Origin: CBDAPI01 sp965248635
GTDB taxonomy: Bacteria > Acidobacteriota > UBA6911 > RPQK01 > CBDAPI01
DNA: 64,000 nt
Direction of reading: 5' to 3'
Assembly (NCBI GenBank): GCA_965248635.1
Contig: OZ252114.1
Span: 3,968,001-4,032,000 of the forward strand
Shown: positions 34,533-44,033 of the stretch, one piece after another
Layout: the number at the start of each line of letters is the position of its first letter
Position numbering within the stretch: the first letter of the stretch is position 1
Made by a program: the position numbers and the translations under genes
Notes under the pieces: generated by a model
Seen by the model: only the letters and a program-made list of their open reading frames with translations
What the model was told of the DNA's origin: nothing
Databases searched by the model: none

Positions 34533-36467
34533 TCAACGACCGCCTCGGTGCTGCTCGAGACAACGTTGCAAATTGTAACGGGCCTGTTCCATGCCGGGTT
34601 CGAGGCGCAGGGCCGTGGAAAAGTGTTCAGTGGCCTCGTCGAGCTCGCCAAGGTGACAGAGAATCACTCCCAGATCGTGATGGGCGGGTGCGAAATCCGG
34701 CTTCAGGCGAATCGCCGTGCTCAGGTGTTGAGCTGCCTCAGGGAGATCTCCAGTCTGAGAATAGACCAGGGCCAGGTTGTAGTGGGCTTCAGTATAGCCG
34801 GGCTCGATTTCAACGGCTCTCGAGAAATGGGGGATGGCCGAGTCGGGCTCCCCCTGGCCCAGTAGTGCCAGCGCCAGGTTGTTGTGAGCCCTGGCAAAGC
34901 CTGGTCTGATGCTCACAGCCTCGGAAAAACTTGCCCTTGCGTCCTCCAGGGCTCCTGCTGCGGCCAGGGCGATACCCAGATTATTGTGAGCCTCCTCGTA
35001 GTCGGGATCGAGTCTCAGCGCCAGCCGATACTGCTCCATGGCTTCTCTCATTTTTCCCTGCTCCGCCAGTATCAGCCCCAGGTTGTTGCGAGCCTCCACG
35101 TCCCTGGGCTCGATTCGCAGTGCTTCCGAGCAGTGGCTGAAGGCTTCATCCAGATTCCCCAGAGCCAGCAGAGCCGCCCCCAGGTTGTTGTGAGCTTCGG
35201 GGTAATCGGGGTTGAGGCGCAGGGCCTCTGAATAGGAGGCCAGGGCTGCTTCCGTTTTTCCCGAGTCAAGCTGTGCCAGGCCCAGGTTGTTGTGAGCTTC
35301 CTCGACATCGGACCGCACCTTCAGAAACCTCCTCAGAAATACTTCTGCAACATCCGGGATCTCCCGGGCCAGCAACACCTGACTCAAAGAAAGAAGGGGG
35401 TCCACCTGGTCGGGGCGCAGGCGCAGCGCCTCATCCACCTGGACTTCAACTCGGCGCAGCTGCCTGGGGTCCCGGCCGTGGACCCAGATCAGCGCGCGGG
35501 CCAATGAATGCCGGGCATCGGCGTCTGCAGGATCGGATTCCACCGCCCGGCGACTGAAACGAAGCATTTCCTCGAAGCGACGGGCTCGTTCTGCCGTGGA
35601 GGCCAGTTTCAACAGAGACGTGGACAGACGGGAGAGGCGGTTGAGGCCCTCCACGTAGGGATCCTGATCGGAAAAGGAGGTCACCAGGTTGACCTGATCC
35701 AGGATCTGTTCCTGCTCGGCTGCCCGATCCGCGTGTCCCAGTTCACGATAGGCCCGGGCCAGCATCTGGTGGGACTGACGCAGGCGGGGATGACTCTGGA
35801 GCAGAGGCTCGAGGCTGTGCCGTGCAAGTGGCCAGTTGTGGAGATCGGAAGCAACCCGGGCCAGGCCCAGTGCAGCCGCTACCGAAGACGGGTTCACTTC
35901 CAGGACCTGTGCATAGAGACGCGATGCCTGCTCCAGATTTCCGCGCTTGAGGGCGGCGCTTGCCAGTTTCAGCCTGGCAGCCGGGTGGGCGGGATCGATT
36001 TCCAGCGTTTTTCCGAGCAGGCGCTCCAGCGCATCCATTTCCCCCAGCTCTTCTTCCAGCAGAGCTTCGTAGTACCGCCAGTCGGCGTTTCCTGGCTCCA
36101 GCCTGCCCGCCAGCTCATAGGCTTTTCTGGCCTCCCCGAAAAAGTGGTTCGCGTGGTAGGCCATGGCCAGCTCGCCCACCGTCCTCGCCGAATCGGGAGA
36201 CGCTCTGGCCCGAGCGTCCTTCTCTACAATGAATCCCCGGAGAGAGGGACCGGCCTGGCTGAGGTCTGCCAGGGCGGGAAAGTCTTCCGGCAGGCCCAGA
36301 TCCGTGAGCCTGTCCAGGAGCAACCAGCCCAGGACTGCCACCAGAGCCAACGACAGGACGGCCAGCAGCGCCTTTCCCGGCGGCCGGTGGGTGGTCGGTG
36401 GGGCAGAAGCGGGGGGCTCCGCTTTCGAGTCTGCCGCCTGTTTTCGACGTCGTCCTTTTCGCCCCAC
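34533..36467 (-). CDS. Membrane-anchored tetratricopeptide repeat protein
   Basis: 644 aa. A basic N-terminus (GRKGRRRKQ) precedes one transmembrane helix (ALLAVLSLALVAVLGWLLL, about 33-51), so the bulk should be periplasmic. From about residue 100 there are many TPRs, with a near-perfect run in the C-terminal half (for example EAHNNLGLAQLDSGKTEAAL, repeated with small changes), typical of O-GlcNAc-transferase-like or scaffold TPR arrays. No catalytic domain follows. It starts 9 bp after the CocE stop and leads into the FG-GAP protein, so it may assemble or count exported partners. Confidence 0.85.
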   Translation of the reverse strand: MGRKGRRRKQAADSKAEPPASAPPTTHRPPGKALLAVLSLALVAVLGWLLLDRLTDLGLPEDFPALADLSQAGPSLRGFIVEKDARARASPDSARTVGELAMAYHANHFFGEARKAYELAGRLEPGNADWRYYEALLEEELGEMDALERLLGKTLEIDPAHPAARLKLASAALKRGNLEQASRLYAQVLEVNPSSVAAALGLARVASDLHNWPLARHSLEPLLQSHPRLRQSHQMLARAYRELGHADRAAEQEQILDQVNLVTSFSDQDPYVEGLNRLSRLSTSLLKLASTAERARRFEEMLRFSRRAVESDPADADARHSLARALIWVHGRDPRQLRRVEVQVDEALRLRPDQVDPLLSLSQVLLAREIPDVAEVFLRRFLKVRSDVEEAHNNLGLAQLDSGKTEAALASYSEALRLNPDYPEAHNNLGAALLALGNLDEAFSHCSEALRIEPRDVEARNNLGLILAEQGKMREAMEQYRLALRLDPDYEEAHNNLGIALAAAGALEDARASFSEAVSIRPGFARAHNNLALALLGQGEPDSAIPHFSRAVEIEPGYTEAHYNLALVYSQTGDLPEAAQHLSTAIRLKPDFAPAHHDLGVILCHLGELDEATEHFSTALRLEPGMEQARYNLQRCLEQHRGGR

Positions 36468-36476
36468 CGAAAAGCC

Positions 36477-38384
36477 CTACGGATAGACCGAGAGTTCCAG
36501 GTAGGAGGCTCGTCCAGAGTCGTGGTGGATGGTATTGTCCGCCACACGCCAGAGCCGATCGTTAGGATCTCCTGTGTTGCGATTGATGTCGAAGTTGGGA
36601 AAGTTACTGCTGGTGATGTAGATCTGGATCCGATGATTGGCCTTGAACAGGTTGGCCAGCGGCTCGAGCGGGATCTCGATGCGGTAGATTCGCCCCGGCT
36701 CCATGAGAGCGGGGTCTTCAAAGCTGTCGCGATAGCGAGCCCGCAGGATTCCCTCCGAAGCCGGAAATCCGTATCCGTTCGGATAGTCCGTGCTGGAGGG
36801 ATAGACATCCACCAGCTTGACATAGAAGTCGGTATCGGGAGCGTCCGAGGAGACCCACAGCACTACTTTGGCATCTCCCGTAATTCGAACATCCTCCTTT
36901 AAGGGCGGGGTCTGGAACACCACGACGTCGGGACGGGAGGTAATCGGCATTCCCGGGACACCGTGACCCGGAAGGGTTTCCAGCTCGATCTGGTCGCGAG
37001 GTCCCATGCCTTTAAAACCCGTCTCCAAGGCCGGTCCGTAGGCGATAATGCAGCGCCCGTTGCTGGACACCGTATTCTTCGGGTCGTAAGTGTAAGTGGT
37101 GGAAGACTCGGACTGGCGGGGAGGCTGGCCTGAGAGCTTTCCGTCGCCGTGAAGAAAGAACTTCCGAGATTCTGCCCCTCGAGGCGGCCAGGCATCGGTG
37201 TCGTGCCATTCCCCACCGTGACTGAGGGTTCCGTCGGGGAGGCGGGCTCCGTCTCCTCCGCCCATCACGAAGATCTTGGCCGTAGCCCCCAGATCCACGT
37301 CAGGATCGTCTTTCATCCACTTGTTGAACCATTCCAGCTCCATCTGAAAGAAGTCGTCATAGGAGTCGACGCCCCCTCCCTTGTTGCCGAAGCTGATGTC
37401 ACCCTGGATGGTGTCGAAGTTGTTGTGAGTCCAGGGCCCGATCAGAAGATACTGATTCTCACGGCCCATCTTCACCATCTTCTGGTAGCCGTCGCTGATG
37501 GTCTTAGGATACCAGTCGAACCAGCCCACCACCCACAGGATCGGAATCTCCGGGTAGAACTCAAAGAACTCGTCCATGCCCAGGCCGGGCTGTCTCCAGA
37601 AATCGTTGTAATCGTAGTTTTCGAAATAGAGCTTGAAGGCGGAGTCTTCATACTGGGGCGCCAGACTCAGCGGTGTCTGGCCCCGGCGCCAGGGAATACG
37701 GGCAGCCCAGTCCAGGAAACCTTGTCCGGTGCGCATGGGATTAATGGCCTCGGCAATGGCAGGGTCTTTCTGGGCCTCCTGACTGGTCGTGGCCACGGCC
37801 AGAATCCACTGCAAAAGTCCCAGATGCAAGGCGCCTCCGTAGCGCTGGCTGTAGTGATAGCCGTTGATCGGTCCTTCCATGGGAATCATAGTCACCAGGC
37901 TGGGCGGCCTCTGGGTAGCCAACTGGAACTGCACCCAGGCCATGTAGGAGACCCCGTAGGTTCCTACCTTCCCGTTACTGTTCGGGTGGCGGGCCAGCCA
38001 CTCCACAGTGTCGTATCCGTCTTCCGGCTCGTCGACCAAGGGGTGGAAGACCCCATTTGAGTTGAAGCGGCCGCGACAATCCTGGATGACGGAAACGTAG
38101 CCGTGGCGTGCGAAAAAGGTGGCGGCGCCCTTGTAGAAGTTCGGTTCCTTGTTGTAAGGCGTTCTCTGCAGGACCACGGGAAATTTCTGGGCCGCCGGCT
38201 GGCCGTTCTCGGAGGCGGGAAGATAGATGTCCGTGGCCAGCTCGACCCCGTCCCGCATGGGAACCATCACATCCTTCAGAACGGCTACCTGCCAGGTTTT
38301 CTGTTCAGCAGCGACTGTCGAAGTCAGTAAAGTCCCACAGCATGCAAGTGCCATCCAGAACGTGGTGTTACGAAATACTCTCAT
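36477..38384 (-). CDS. Secreted CocE/NonD family serine hydrolase
   Basis: 635 aa with a signal peptide (FWMALACCGTLLTSTVAAEQ). PMRDGVELATDIYLP opens the domain; the nucleophile is in TYGVSYMAW, Asp in VGWFDWYP and His in GPWTHNNF. The C-terminal jelly roll ends ASYLELSVYP. It is more divergent from the other four copies than they are from each other, with an extra insert around residues 200-260. Its start overlaps the upstream HyuB gene by 17 bp and it is followed after 9 bp by the TPR gene, so it belongs to a tight operon. Confidence 0.9.
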   Translation of the reverse strand: MRVFRNTTFWMALACCGTLLTSTVAAEQKTWQVAVLKDVMVPMRDGVELATDIYLPASENGQPAAQKFPVVLQRTPYNKEPNFYKGAATFFARHGYVSVIQDCRGRFNSNGVFHPLVDEPEDGYDTVEWLARHPNSNGKVGTYGVSYMAWVQFQLATQRPPSLVTMIPMEGPINGYHYSQRYGGALHLGLLQWILAVATTSQEAQKDPAIAEAINPMRTGQGFLDWAARIPWRRGQTPLSLAPQYEDSAFKLYFENYDYNDFWRQPGLGMDEFFEFYPEIPILWVVGWFDWYPKTISDGYQKMVKMGRENQYLLIGPWTHNNFDTIQGDISFGNKGGGVDSYDDFFQMELEWFNKWMKDDPDVDLGATAKIFVMGGGDGARLPDGTLSHGGEWHDTDAWPPRGAESRKFFLHGDGKLSGQPPRQSESSTTYTYDPKNTVSSNGRCIIAYGPALETGFKGMGPRDQIELETLPGHGVPGMPITSRPDVVVFQTPPLKEDVRITGDAKVVLWVSSDAPDTDFYVKLVDVYPSSTDYPNGYGFPASEGILRARYRDSFEDPALMEPGRIYRIEIPLEPLANLFKANHRIQIYITSSNFPNFDINRNTGDPNDRLWRVADNTIHHDSGRASYLELSVYP

Positions 38385-40119
38385 TCTTAGACCTCCTTAG
38401 TACTCCACCCGACCGGAGTCGGTCTGTCTCAGCTACATCAATCGAGCCTTCCGTTCCGATCACAACAGCGTACCTCTCCCGGGCTCGACCGAGGCTGATT
38501 CTGCCCTCCCTGACGTCCTGCAGAACCAGCTCGGGATCCCGCTTGAAGGGAGGACCGTAGCCCCCACCCCCGCAGGTTTCCAAGCGTACCACTTGTTCCT
38601 CTTCGAGGCGGACCGTCGCTTTCGACGCGAGCTTCCCTTCCTCCCCATTCAAGATCAGGCTGTAACGGGCCAGTTCGCCCTCCTCTCCGCCGAAGAGCCC
38701 GTGAGGCGGGAACCTGGCCCGGTCGGCCAGCGTGGTAAAAACCGGCTCGTGACCGGGAAAGAGATACTCCCGGCACAGACCCAGGCCACCCCGAAACTGT
38801 CCCGGACCCTCCGAGTCGGGGATCAGGTTATAGCGCGTGATCCGAACCGGGTAGTTGAGCTCGGTCTCCTCGATGGGCGCGTTCTGGGTGTTCTGAATGT
38901 GAGTCTGTACCGCATCCGGTCCGTCCGAACCGCTGCGACCTCCGTATCCTCCCGCCAGGGTCTCGTAGTACGAGTAATATTCTCCCGTGCGGGGATGCTC
39001 CCCCCCAAAACCCACCTGGCAGATCATGCCTTTGGTTCCGGCTGGAACCGCATCCGGCAGAGCTTCGGACAGGGCCTGGAACAGAATCTCGCAAAGACGC
39101 ACGGAGACTTCCCAGCCGCCCACGATGGCTCCCGGGTGGCGAGGATTCAGCGCCGATCCCTCGGGCGCAATCACCCGGATCGGCTGGTAAAAACCTTCGT
39201 TGACCGGAATGTCCGGATCCACCAGGCATTTCAGGACGTAGACACAGGCCGTGAAGGTCTGGGTCAGATTGCAGTTCATGGGTGCCCAGCGCTGCTCGTC
39301 CGTGCCTGTGAAGTCAAAGGTGACGGTTTCCCCGTCCAGGGTCACCCGGGCCTTCAAATGCACCGGCTGGTCGGTGATCCCGTCGTCGTCCAGCCGCCCT
39401 TCCGCCTGATAGCTCCCCCGAGGCAGCTTCTCGATCTCGCTGCGCGTGCGCTCTTCCGTGTACTCGAGCAGCCGCTGGATGTAGAAATCCAGCTTTTCGA
39501 TTCCGTAGCGCTCCACCAGGGACGAGAGGCGCCGCATCCCCAGGTTGTTGGCCGAGATCTGGGCCCGCAGGTCTCCCGCCACCTCCCGCTTGGCCCGTAC
39601 ATTGGCCAGAATCATCTTCCAGATGTCGTGATCGATTTCATCTCCGCAAAGCAGCTTCACCACGGGCAGGATAATTCCCTCCTGGTAGATCTCCCGGAAA
39701 GCCCCGATGCTGGCCGGAGCTCCTCCTCCGACGTCCACGTGGTGGCAGGTATTGGAGACGTAGCCCAGCAATTGACCCCCGTGAAAGAAGGGGGCAATCA
39801 GAAAGATATCGTTGAGGTGGCTGGCCTGCCGGTGGGGGTCATTCACCAGCAGCATGTCTCCGGGGTGCAGGTTCTCGGCTCCATACTCGGCCACGGCCCG
39901 GGGAACCAGCCGGCCGATCGTCACCAGATGAGCGGGCTGGCAGAAGGCCTGGGCCACCATGCGGCCCTGGCGGTCCACAAAGGCGCAGGAGTAATCCAGC
40001 CGGGTCTTGATGTTGGTCGAATAGGCAGTCCGCTGCAAAGAGACCGACATCTCCTCGGTGGCCTCCACCAGGGCGTTACGGATCACCTCGAAAAGGACAG
40101 GGTCTATTCTCTCTGGCAC
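38368..40119 (-). CDS. Hydantoinase B/oxoprolinase family subunit without adjacent HyuA
   Basis: 583 aa. HyuB signatures: NALVEATEEMSVSLQRTAYS, YSCAFVDRQGRMVAQ, LLVNDPHRQASHLNDI, CHHVDVGGGAP, and GYGGRSGSDGPDAVQTHIQNT. HyuB is the subunit that, with ATP-binding HyuA, opens lactam or hydantoin rings or carboxylates ketones. Here no HyuA gene lies beside it; the only HyuA in the window is at 55739. It is about 90% identical at DNA level to the HyuB at 53985 over large stretches, hence a recent duplicate. It leads the HyuB-CocE-TPR-FG-GAP operon. Confidence 0.9.
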   Translation of the reverse strand: MPERIDPVLFEVIRNALVEATEEMSVSLQRTAYSTNIKTRLDYSCAFVDRQGRMVAQAFCQPAHLVTIGRLVPRAVAEYGAENLHPGDMLLVNDPHRQASHLNDIFLIAPFFHGGQLLGYVSNTCHHVDVGGGAPASIGAFREIYQEGIILPVVKLLCGDEIDHDIWKMILANVRAKREVAGDLRAQISANNLGMRRLSSLVERYGIEKLDFYIQRLLEYTEERTRSEIEKLPRGSYQAEGRLDDDGITDQPVHLKARVTLDGETVTFDFTGTDEQRWAPMNCNLTQTFTACVYVLKCLVDPDIPVNEGFYQPIRVIAPEGSALNPRHPGAIVGGWEVSVRLCEILFQALSEALPDAVPAGTKGMICQVGFGGEHPRTGEYYSYYETLAGGYGGRSGSDGPDAVQTHIQNTQNAPIEETELNYPVRITRYNLIPDSEGPGQFRGGLGLCREYLFPGHEPVFTTLADRARFPPHGLFGGEEGELARYSLILNGEEGKLASKATVRLEEEQVVRLETCGGGGYGPPFKRDPELVLQDVREGRISLGRARERYAVVIGTEGSIDVAETDRLRSGGVLRRSKNESIS

Positions 40120-40201
40120 TAACGACTCACCTCACCTCGCACGATTCATCTGCCGACGTTACCAAAGTACAGCAACTTACACCAGTGTGGGGCCTCAGGG
40201 C

Positions 40202-40286
40202 ATTGTGGGAGGGGCCTCAGGCCGCGACCGCCGGGCAGTAACGTTCAGGATTGCAGGGTCGCCGCCCAAGGTGCCTCCCACATTGG
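40202..40286. repeat. Dispersed palindromic repeat (GTGGGAGG family), full copy
   Basis: Left arm 40202-40229 and right arm about 40257-40286 are imperfect inverted copies built on TGTGGGAGG and GGCGACC, with about 27 nt between them. A partial duplicate of the left arm lies just upstream at about 40184. Related copies are at 14112-14129 and 21513-21549. The repeat fills most of the 204-bp gap between the DUF3604 and HyuB genes. Confidence 0.6.
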
Positions 40287-40323
40287 CCCGGATCATGCAC
40301 CAATTGTCTGCAGTAGATCTGGG

Positions 40324-42312
40324 CTAGTTGCTCGTCTCGATCCAGATGGGGCTGGACCAGGCCATGACCACTCGTTCGTCCACCAGGTTTCGCTGCCGGA
40401 GGCGAACATAGTAAAAAGAATGATCGGCGAAATCCGTGTCCACCGCCGTTTCTTTCAGGTACGGTTCACCCGGCGCCCAGCTCCTCAAGACCTGGTAGCG
40501 GCGCATCCTCTTGTCGAAAGCCGCAATCTCGACCCAGGCCAGATCATCGGTACCGCAGGTTTCCACCTCAATGGTGGGTGGCCTGTCACAAACCACTGTT
40601 TCTCCGGGCAAGTGTCCGTTGACTCGGAAGTCCAGGTAGATTCTTTGTCCGGTGGTGGCGTACGTCCGTTTCTGGAGCAAACCCTTGAAGACCGACTCCC
40701 GGTCCAGTCTTTCGGCCCAGACGGCTGCCAGCCCCCAGTAGGGTTGGCCCGGTCGGGCGGTGTGATCGTCGGAAGCAGCAATGGTTCCCATTTTCAGATC
40801 CGCGGCCCAGGCATCGCGGGCGTAGTGGGGACCCTCGGCACTGTTGGAGATGGGAATCATACCCCGATGCGCCTCGGGCATCGAGGGGCTCCCGATCGGG
40901 TAAGTCCCGTAAGGGGGAATCCCGGCAACCCGGTCGTAGCTGAGCGGATGTTCGGGATCATAGAGTTCACTTTGTCCGTGTACGGAAAAGATCTCGAACA
41001 GGGGGCGGAGAGGATGGTCTTTTTCCCATCTGCCGGCTGCCCAGTGGACGCCCGTGTGGTGGGGGACGGTAAAGGCACGGTGCGAGGACAGTCGCCGCCA
41101 CAGCTCCTCCAGAGTTTTGACTTCGTGTTTTCGATAGATGGGGGCTTCGTCACTGTCAAAGTAAACGTTGTGGTGGGCGTAGGGGGCGGGCAGGGAGCAT
41201 TCGTAAGCCAGCAGCGTGACGAAGCTTCCGGGCTGGTAGAAAGACCGGACCCGATCCTGAATCAACTGCCACTCGCGGTCCGTGATCCCGTGGTCATTGC
41301 GATCCCCTGTGGAATGCTCGGAGGAGGCGAAAAAGTCCAGGTTCGCGTGGTCGCGGGCAAAGCCGAAAGAGTCCAGCCCCATAGCGTCCTTGCTCAGGGC
41401 TGAATGGGAATGCAGATCGCCCCACAACAGCCTCAGCTCCGGTTCCCGTGACGTCACCAGGATCGGGTTGGAGCGGTAAAATCCGATTTTGTCGTTGCCG
41501 ATCTGCACTGTCTGAAAACCGGGCGTTTCGAAGCGCACGGTGCCCTGCCACACCTCACCTGGGCTGGCCGCTAGACTTCTACCTTGAATAGAAGAATCCG
41601 AGGAACGAAGCTCCAGGCCGGCCAGCAGCGGTGCGGGGTTCCCCAGACGGTCGCGACCGCCGGCGTGAACTTCGACAGGTTGCTCGAGCTTTGCCTGTGA
41701 GGGCAGCGTCACCAGGATTTTCCAGAGGGGGTCGGATTCCGTAGTAATCTCGGGTGATTTCTCGAGAGGCTTCCAGCCACCATCTCCGTCATCGACGGAC
41801 ACGGGGAAAGAAATGGTCTCCACCAGGCGGGAGGAACGAATCGGCCTGGTCGCTGTACCGTACTCGAGGGTAATGCCTCGACCGCCTGACAGCTCTCCCG
41901 ACAGGAGGGTGAGGATGACTCTTCGATCGAAGCGATGGTAGGTTCCGTCAAAATGTTCGGCCACCAGGTCGATCTTCCAGCGTTCCTGTTCTTCCGGGGG
42001 CAGAATCCGAAAGTGCTGCGCCAGCTCTTCGGTTGGTACCGTGGTGACCGGAACCAGTTTCCCGTCCCGCTCGACGGGATGAAGGGCATGCCAGGTCCAG
42101 CTCCCGGGAAGAGCCACGCTGATTCGGTTTCCGGCCAGCAGCTGACCCTTCACGGCCGTGATTTCAAAGAGAAGCCGGCCCGGCACATTGACACGCCAAT
42201 GGCGGGGCGTCGCCTCCACGGAAAGCTCAACGTCAGCTGCCCGGGCTTGGCCCGCAAGAAGCAGGGCCAGGATGACGGGACTGGCAAGAATGCACCTCAT
42301 AGTGATCCGCAT
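40324..42312 (-). CDS. Secreted DUF3604 (PHP-like metal-dependent phosphoesterase-type) protein
   Basis: About 662 aa from ATG 42312 (MRITMRC, signal peptide to ...AGQARA); ATG 42300 is also possible. An N-terminal beta-sandwich of about 300 residues precedes a PHP-like domain with WGDLHSHSALSKDAMGLD, FFASSEHSTG, TLLAYECSLP, VPHHTG and IAASDDHTARPGQPYWG, a His/Asp-rich metal site. DUF3604 proteins are often found with sulfatases and their substrates are not known. It starts 55 bp after the sulfatase stop on the same strand. Secretion suggests action on polymers or extracellular esters. Confidence 0.82.
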   Translation of the reverse strand: MRITMRCILASPVILALLLAGQARAADVELSVEATPRHWRVNVPGRLLFEITAVKGQLLAGNRISVALPGSWTWHALHPVERDGKLVPVTTVPTEELAQHFRILPPEEQERWKIDLVAEHFDGTYHRFDRRVILTLLSGELSGGRGITLEYGTATRPIRSSRLVETISFPVSVDDGDGGWKPLEKSPEITTESDPLWKILVTLPSQAKLEQPVEVHAGGRDRLGNPAPLLAGLELRSSDSSIQGRSLAASPGEVWQGTVRFETPGFQTVQIGNDKIGFYRSNPILVTSREPELRLLWGDLHSHSALSKDAMGLDSFGFARDHANLDFFASSEHSTGDRNDHGITDREWQLIQDRVRSFYQPGSFVTLLAYECSLPAPYAHHNVYFDSDEAPIYRKHEVKTLEELWRRLSSHRAFTVPHHTGVHWAAGRWEKDHPLRPLFEIFSVHGQSELYDPEHPLSYDRVAGIPPYGTYPIGSPSMPEAHRGMIPISNSAEGPHYARDAWAADLKMGTIAASDDHTARPGQPYWGLAAVWAERLDRESVFKGLLQKRTYATTGQRIYLDFRVNGHLPGETVVCDRPPTIEVETCGTDDLAWVEIAAFDKRMRRYQVLRSWAPGEPYLKETAVDTDFADHSFYYVRLRQRNLVDERVVMAWSSPIWIETSN

Positions 42313-42367
42313 GTTAGCAGTCGCTGGTGGGTCGGGCAACGGTCACCAACAGGTTCTCCAGGTTGTC

Positions 42368-43969
42368 TCAGTACGGCTGGACGACACGTTCATACCAGGA
42401 CCGATAGAGGGTATCCATCTCCTTGACCCGTTGCGGAGACCGAGGGGCGATATCGTGAACTTCGGTTCGGTCGGCCTCCATATCGTAGAGCTGCCAGGGC
42501 TGACCCTCCCGTCCCACCAGTTTCCATTTGCCTTTTCGAACGGCCCGGTGCCCCCGATACTCCCAGAAAAGAGTGCGTAGACCCGCTTCTTTTTCCCCCT
42601 TCAGCACCGGGATCAGACTCATCCCCTCCAGAGGCAGCAGCTTCCTGCCCCGGAACCGGCCCGAGTATTCAACACCCGCTGCTTCCAGGAAGGTAGGAAC
42701 AATGTCGATGATATGGCCTGTCTGGGAAGTGACGGTGCCCGCGGGCGTGTTTCCGGGCCAGCGCACGATGAGCGGTGTAGAGATGCCGCCTTCAAAGTTG
42801 GTCGTCTTGAAGTTACGAAAAGGGGCATTGCTCACATTGGCCCACTCGGGCCCATAGGAGGCGAAGGTGTCTGCCGGACCAGGAGTGATTGCGGGATTGT
42901 TGCCGACTCGCATTTCCACGCCATCCATGCGCCATCGATTTCCCTTCTCGTCACGCTCGTTCAACTTCCAGACTTGAAAGAGGGAATCCCCTTCCGCCGA
43001 GGCCCCGTTATCGGAGAGAAACAGAATCAGGGTTTCGTTCTGGACCCCGGCCTCGTCGAGTGCCAGCAGGATTCGTCCGACATTGCGGTCGAGCGAAGTA
43101 ATCTGGGCCGCGTAGACGGCCATGCGCTCTGCCTGCCAGTCCTTGTGGGCGGCTTCTTTCCAGCCAGGAACCTGGGGGTGGCGGGGACTCAATTTCCACC
43201 GATCCTCAATCAATCCGAGTTGGCGAAGCCGTTTCTGGCGCCCGGCCCGGATCTCGTCCCACCCGACTCGATAAACCTCCCGGTGGAGGGCGATGTCCGC
43301 CGGCCGGGCATGCAGCGGCCAGTGAGCAGCCATGTAGGAAACGTACAGAAAAAAAGGACTCTCCTGGGCGGCTGCCTCGGCCAGGAACTGCAGGGCGTAA
43401 TCGGTCAGTGCATCGGTATTGTAGAAGTCAGCCGGCAAGTCGAAGGGTTCGGTGTTGAGGTACCACTGAAGGGTACGGACAGCACTGAAATAGCTGCCGG
43501 GTCCGTCCTCCCCAAAACCAAAACTGAAATGGAGATCAAAGCCCCTTGACCGGCTCAACTCGGGCTGGCGCCAGATTCCCGTCATCATCGGATTGCCGAC
43601 CATCATGGTCGTATAACCAGCCTGCTGAAGGAGTTCTGCAATGGTGGCGCCGTTGTCGTTTCGAATCATCGACCGGTGGATGCCCGACTGGTGGTGGTAC
43701 AGCCCGGTCAGGAGCGTCGCGCGGGTGGGCGCGCACTTGGCGTCGTTGTAGAAGTGGGAGAAGCGGAGACCCCCCTGCGCCAGGCTGTCGATGCTGGGTG
43801 TGCCGATCTCTCCGCCGTAGCAACTCAGATCCGAATATCCCATGTCGTCGGCCAGGATGAGGACCAGATTGGGCCGCCGGTCAGCTCCTTCCTCTCCCTG
43901 TGCGAAACCCATCATCATGGAAAGGGAGAGGCCGCACAGGCTCATTCGCGACAGTGTGGTTGGTTGCAT
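42368..43969 (-). CDS. Secreted sulfatase (arylsulfatase family)
   Basis: 533 aa with signal peptide. Metal-binding Asp41-Asp42 in LILADDMGYSD and the formylglycine site Cys79 in CAPTRATLLTG (C-x-P-x-R) are intact, so a formylglycine-generating enzyme is needed for activity. Further conserved parts: MVGNPMM, FLYVSYMAAHWPLH, LFLSDNGASAEG and YDMEADRTEVHDIA. It resembles family S1 arylsulfatases that remove sulfate from glycans or aryl esters. It lies between the YkvI-like transporter (64 bp upstream) and the DUF3604 gene, an arrangement consistent with breakdown of sulfated compounds. Confidence 0.92.
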   Translation of the reverse strand: MQPTTLSRMSLCGLSLSMMMGFAQGEEGADRRPNLVLILADDMGYSDLSCYGGEIGTPSIDSLAQGGLRFSHFYNDAKCAPTRATLLTGLYHHQSGIHRSMIRNDNGATIAELLQQAGYTTMMVGNPMMTGIWRQPELSRSRGFDLHFSFGFGEDGPGSYFSAVRTLQWYLNTEPFDLPADFYNTDALTDYALQFLAEAAAQESPFFLYVSYMAAHWPLHARPADIALHREVYRVGWDEIRAGRQKRLRQLGLIEDRWKLSPRHPQVPGWKEAAHKDWQAERMAVYAAQITSLDRNVGRILLALDEAGVQNETLILFLSDNGASAEGDSLFQVWKLNERDEKGNRWRMDGVEMRVGNNPAITPGPADTFASYGPEWANVSNAPFRNFKTTNFEGGISTPLIVRWPGNTPAGTVTSQTGHIIDIVPTFLEAAGVEYSGRFRGRKLLPLEGMSLIPVLKGEKEAGLRTLFWEYRGHRAVRKGKWKLVGREGQPWQLYDMEADRTEVHDIAPRSPQRVKEMDTLYRSWYERVVQPY

Positions 43970-44033
43970 GATAAGTGCCCTTGGATCCCCACAGACTCAC
44001 TCACATCTTCCTGCAGTCAAAGACCCGCAGGAT

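Noticed and set aside
38593..40122. Plus-strand ORF of 509 codons opposite HyuB
   Set aside because: Shadow frame; the HyuB at 53985 has the same kind of antisense frame because the two genes are near-identical.
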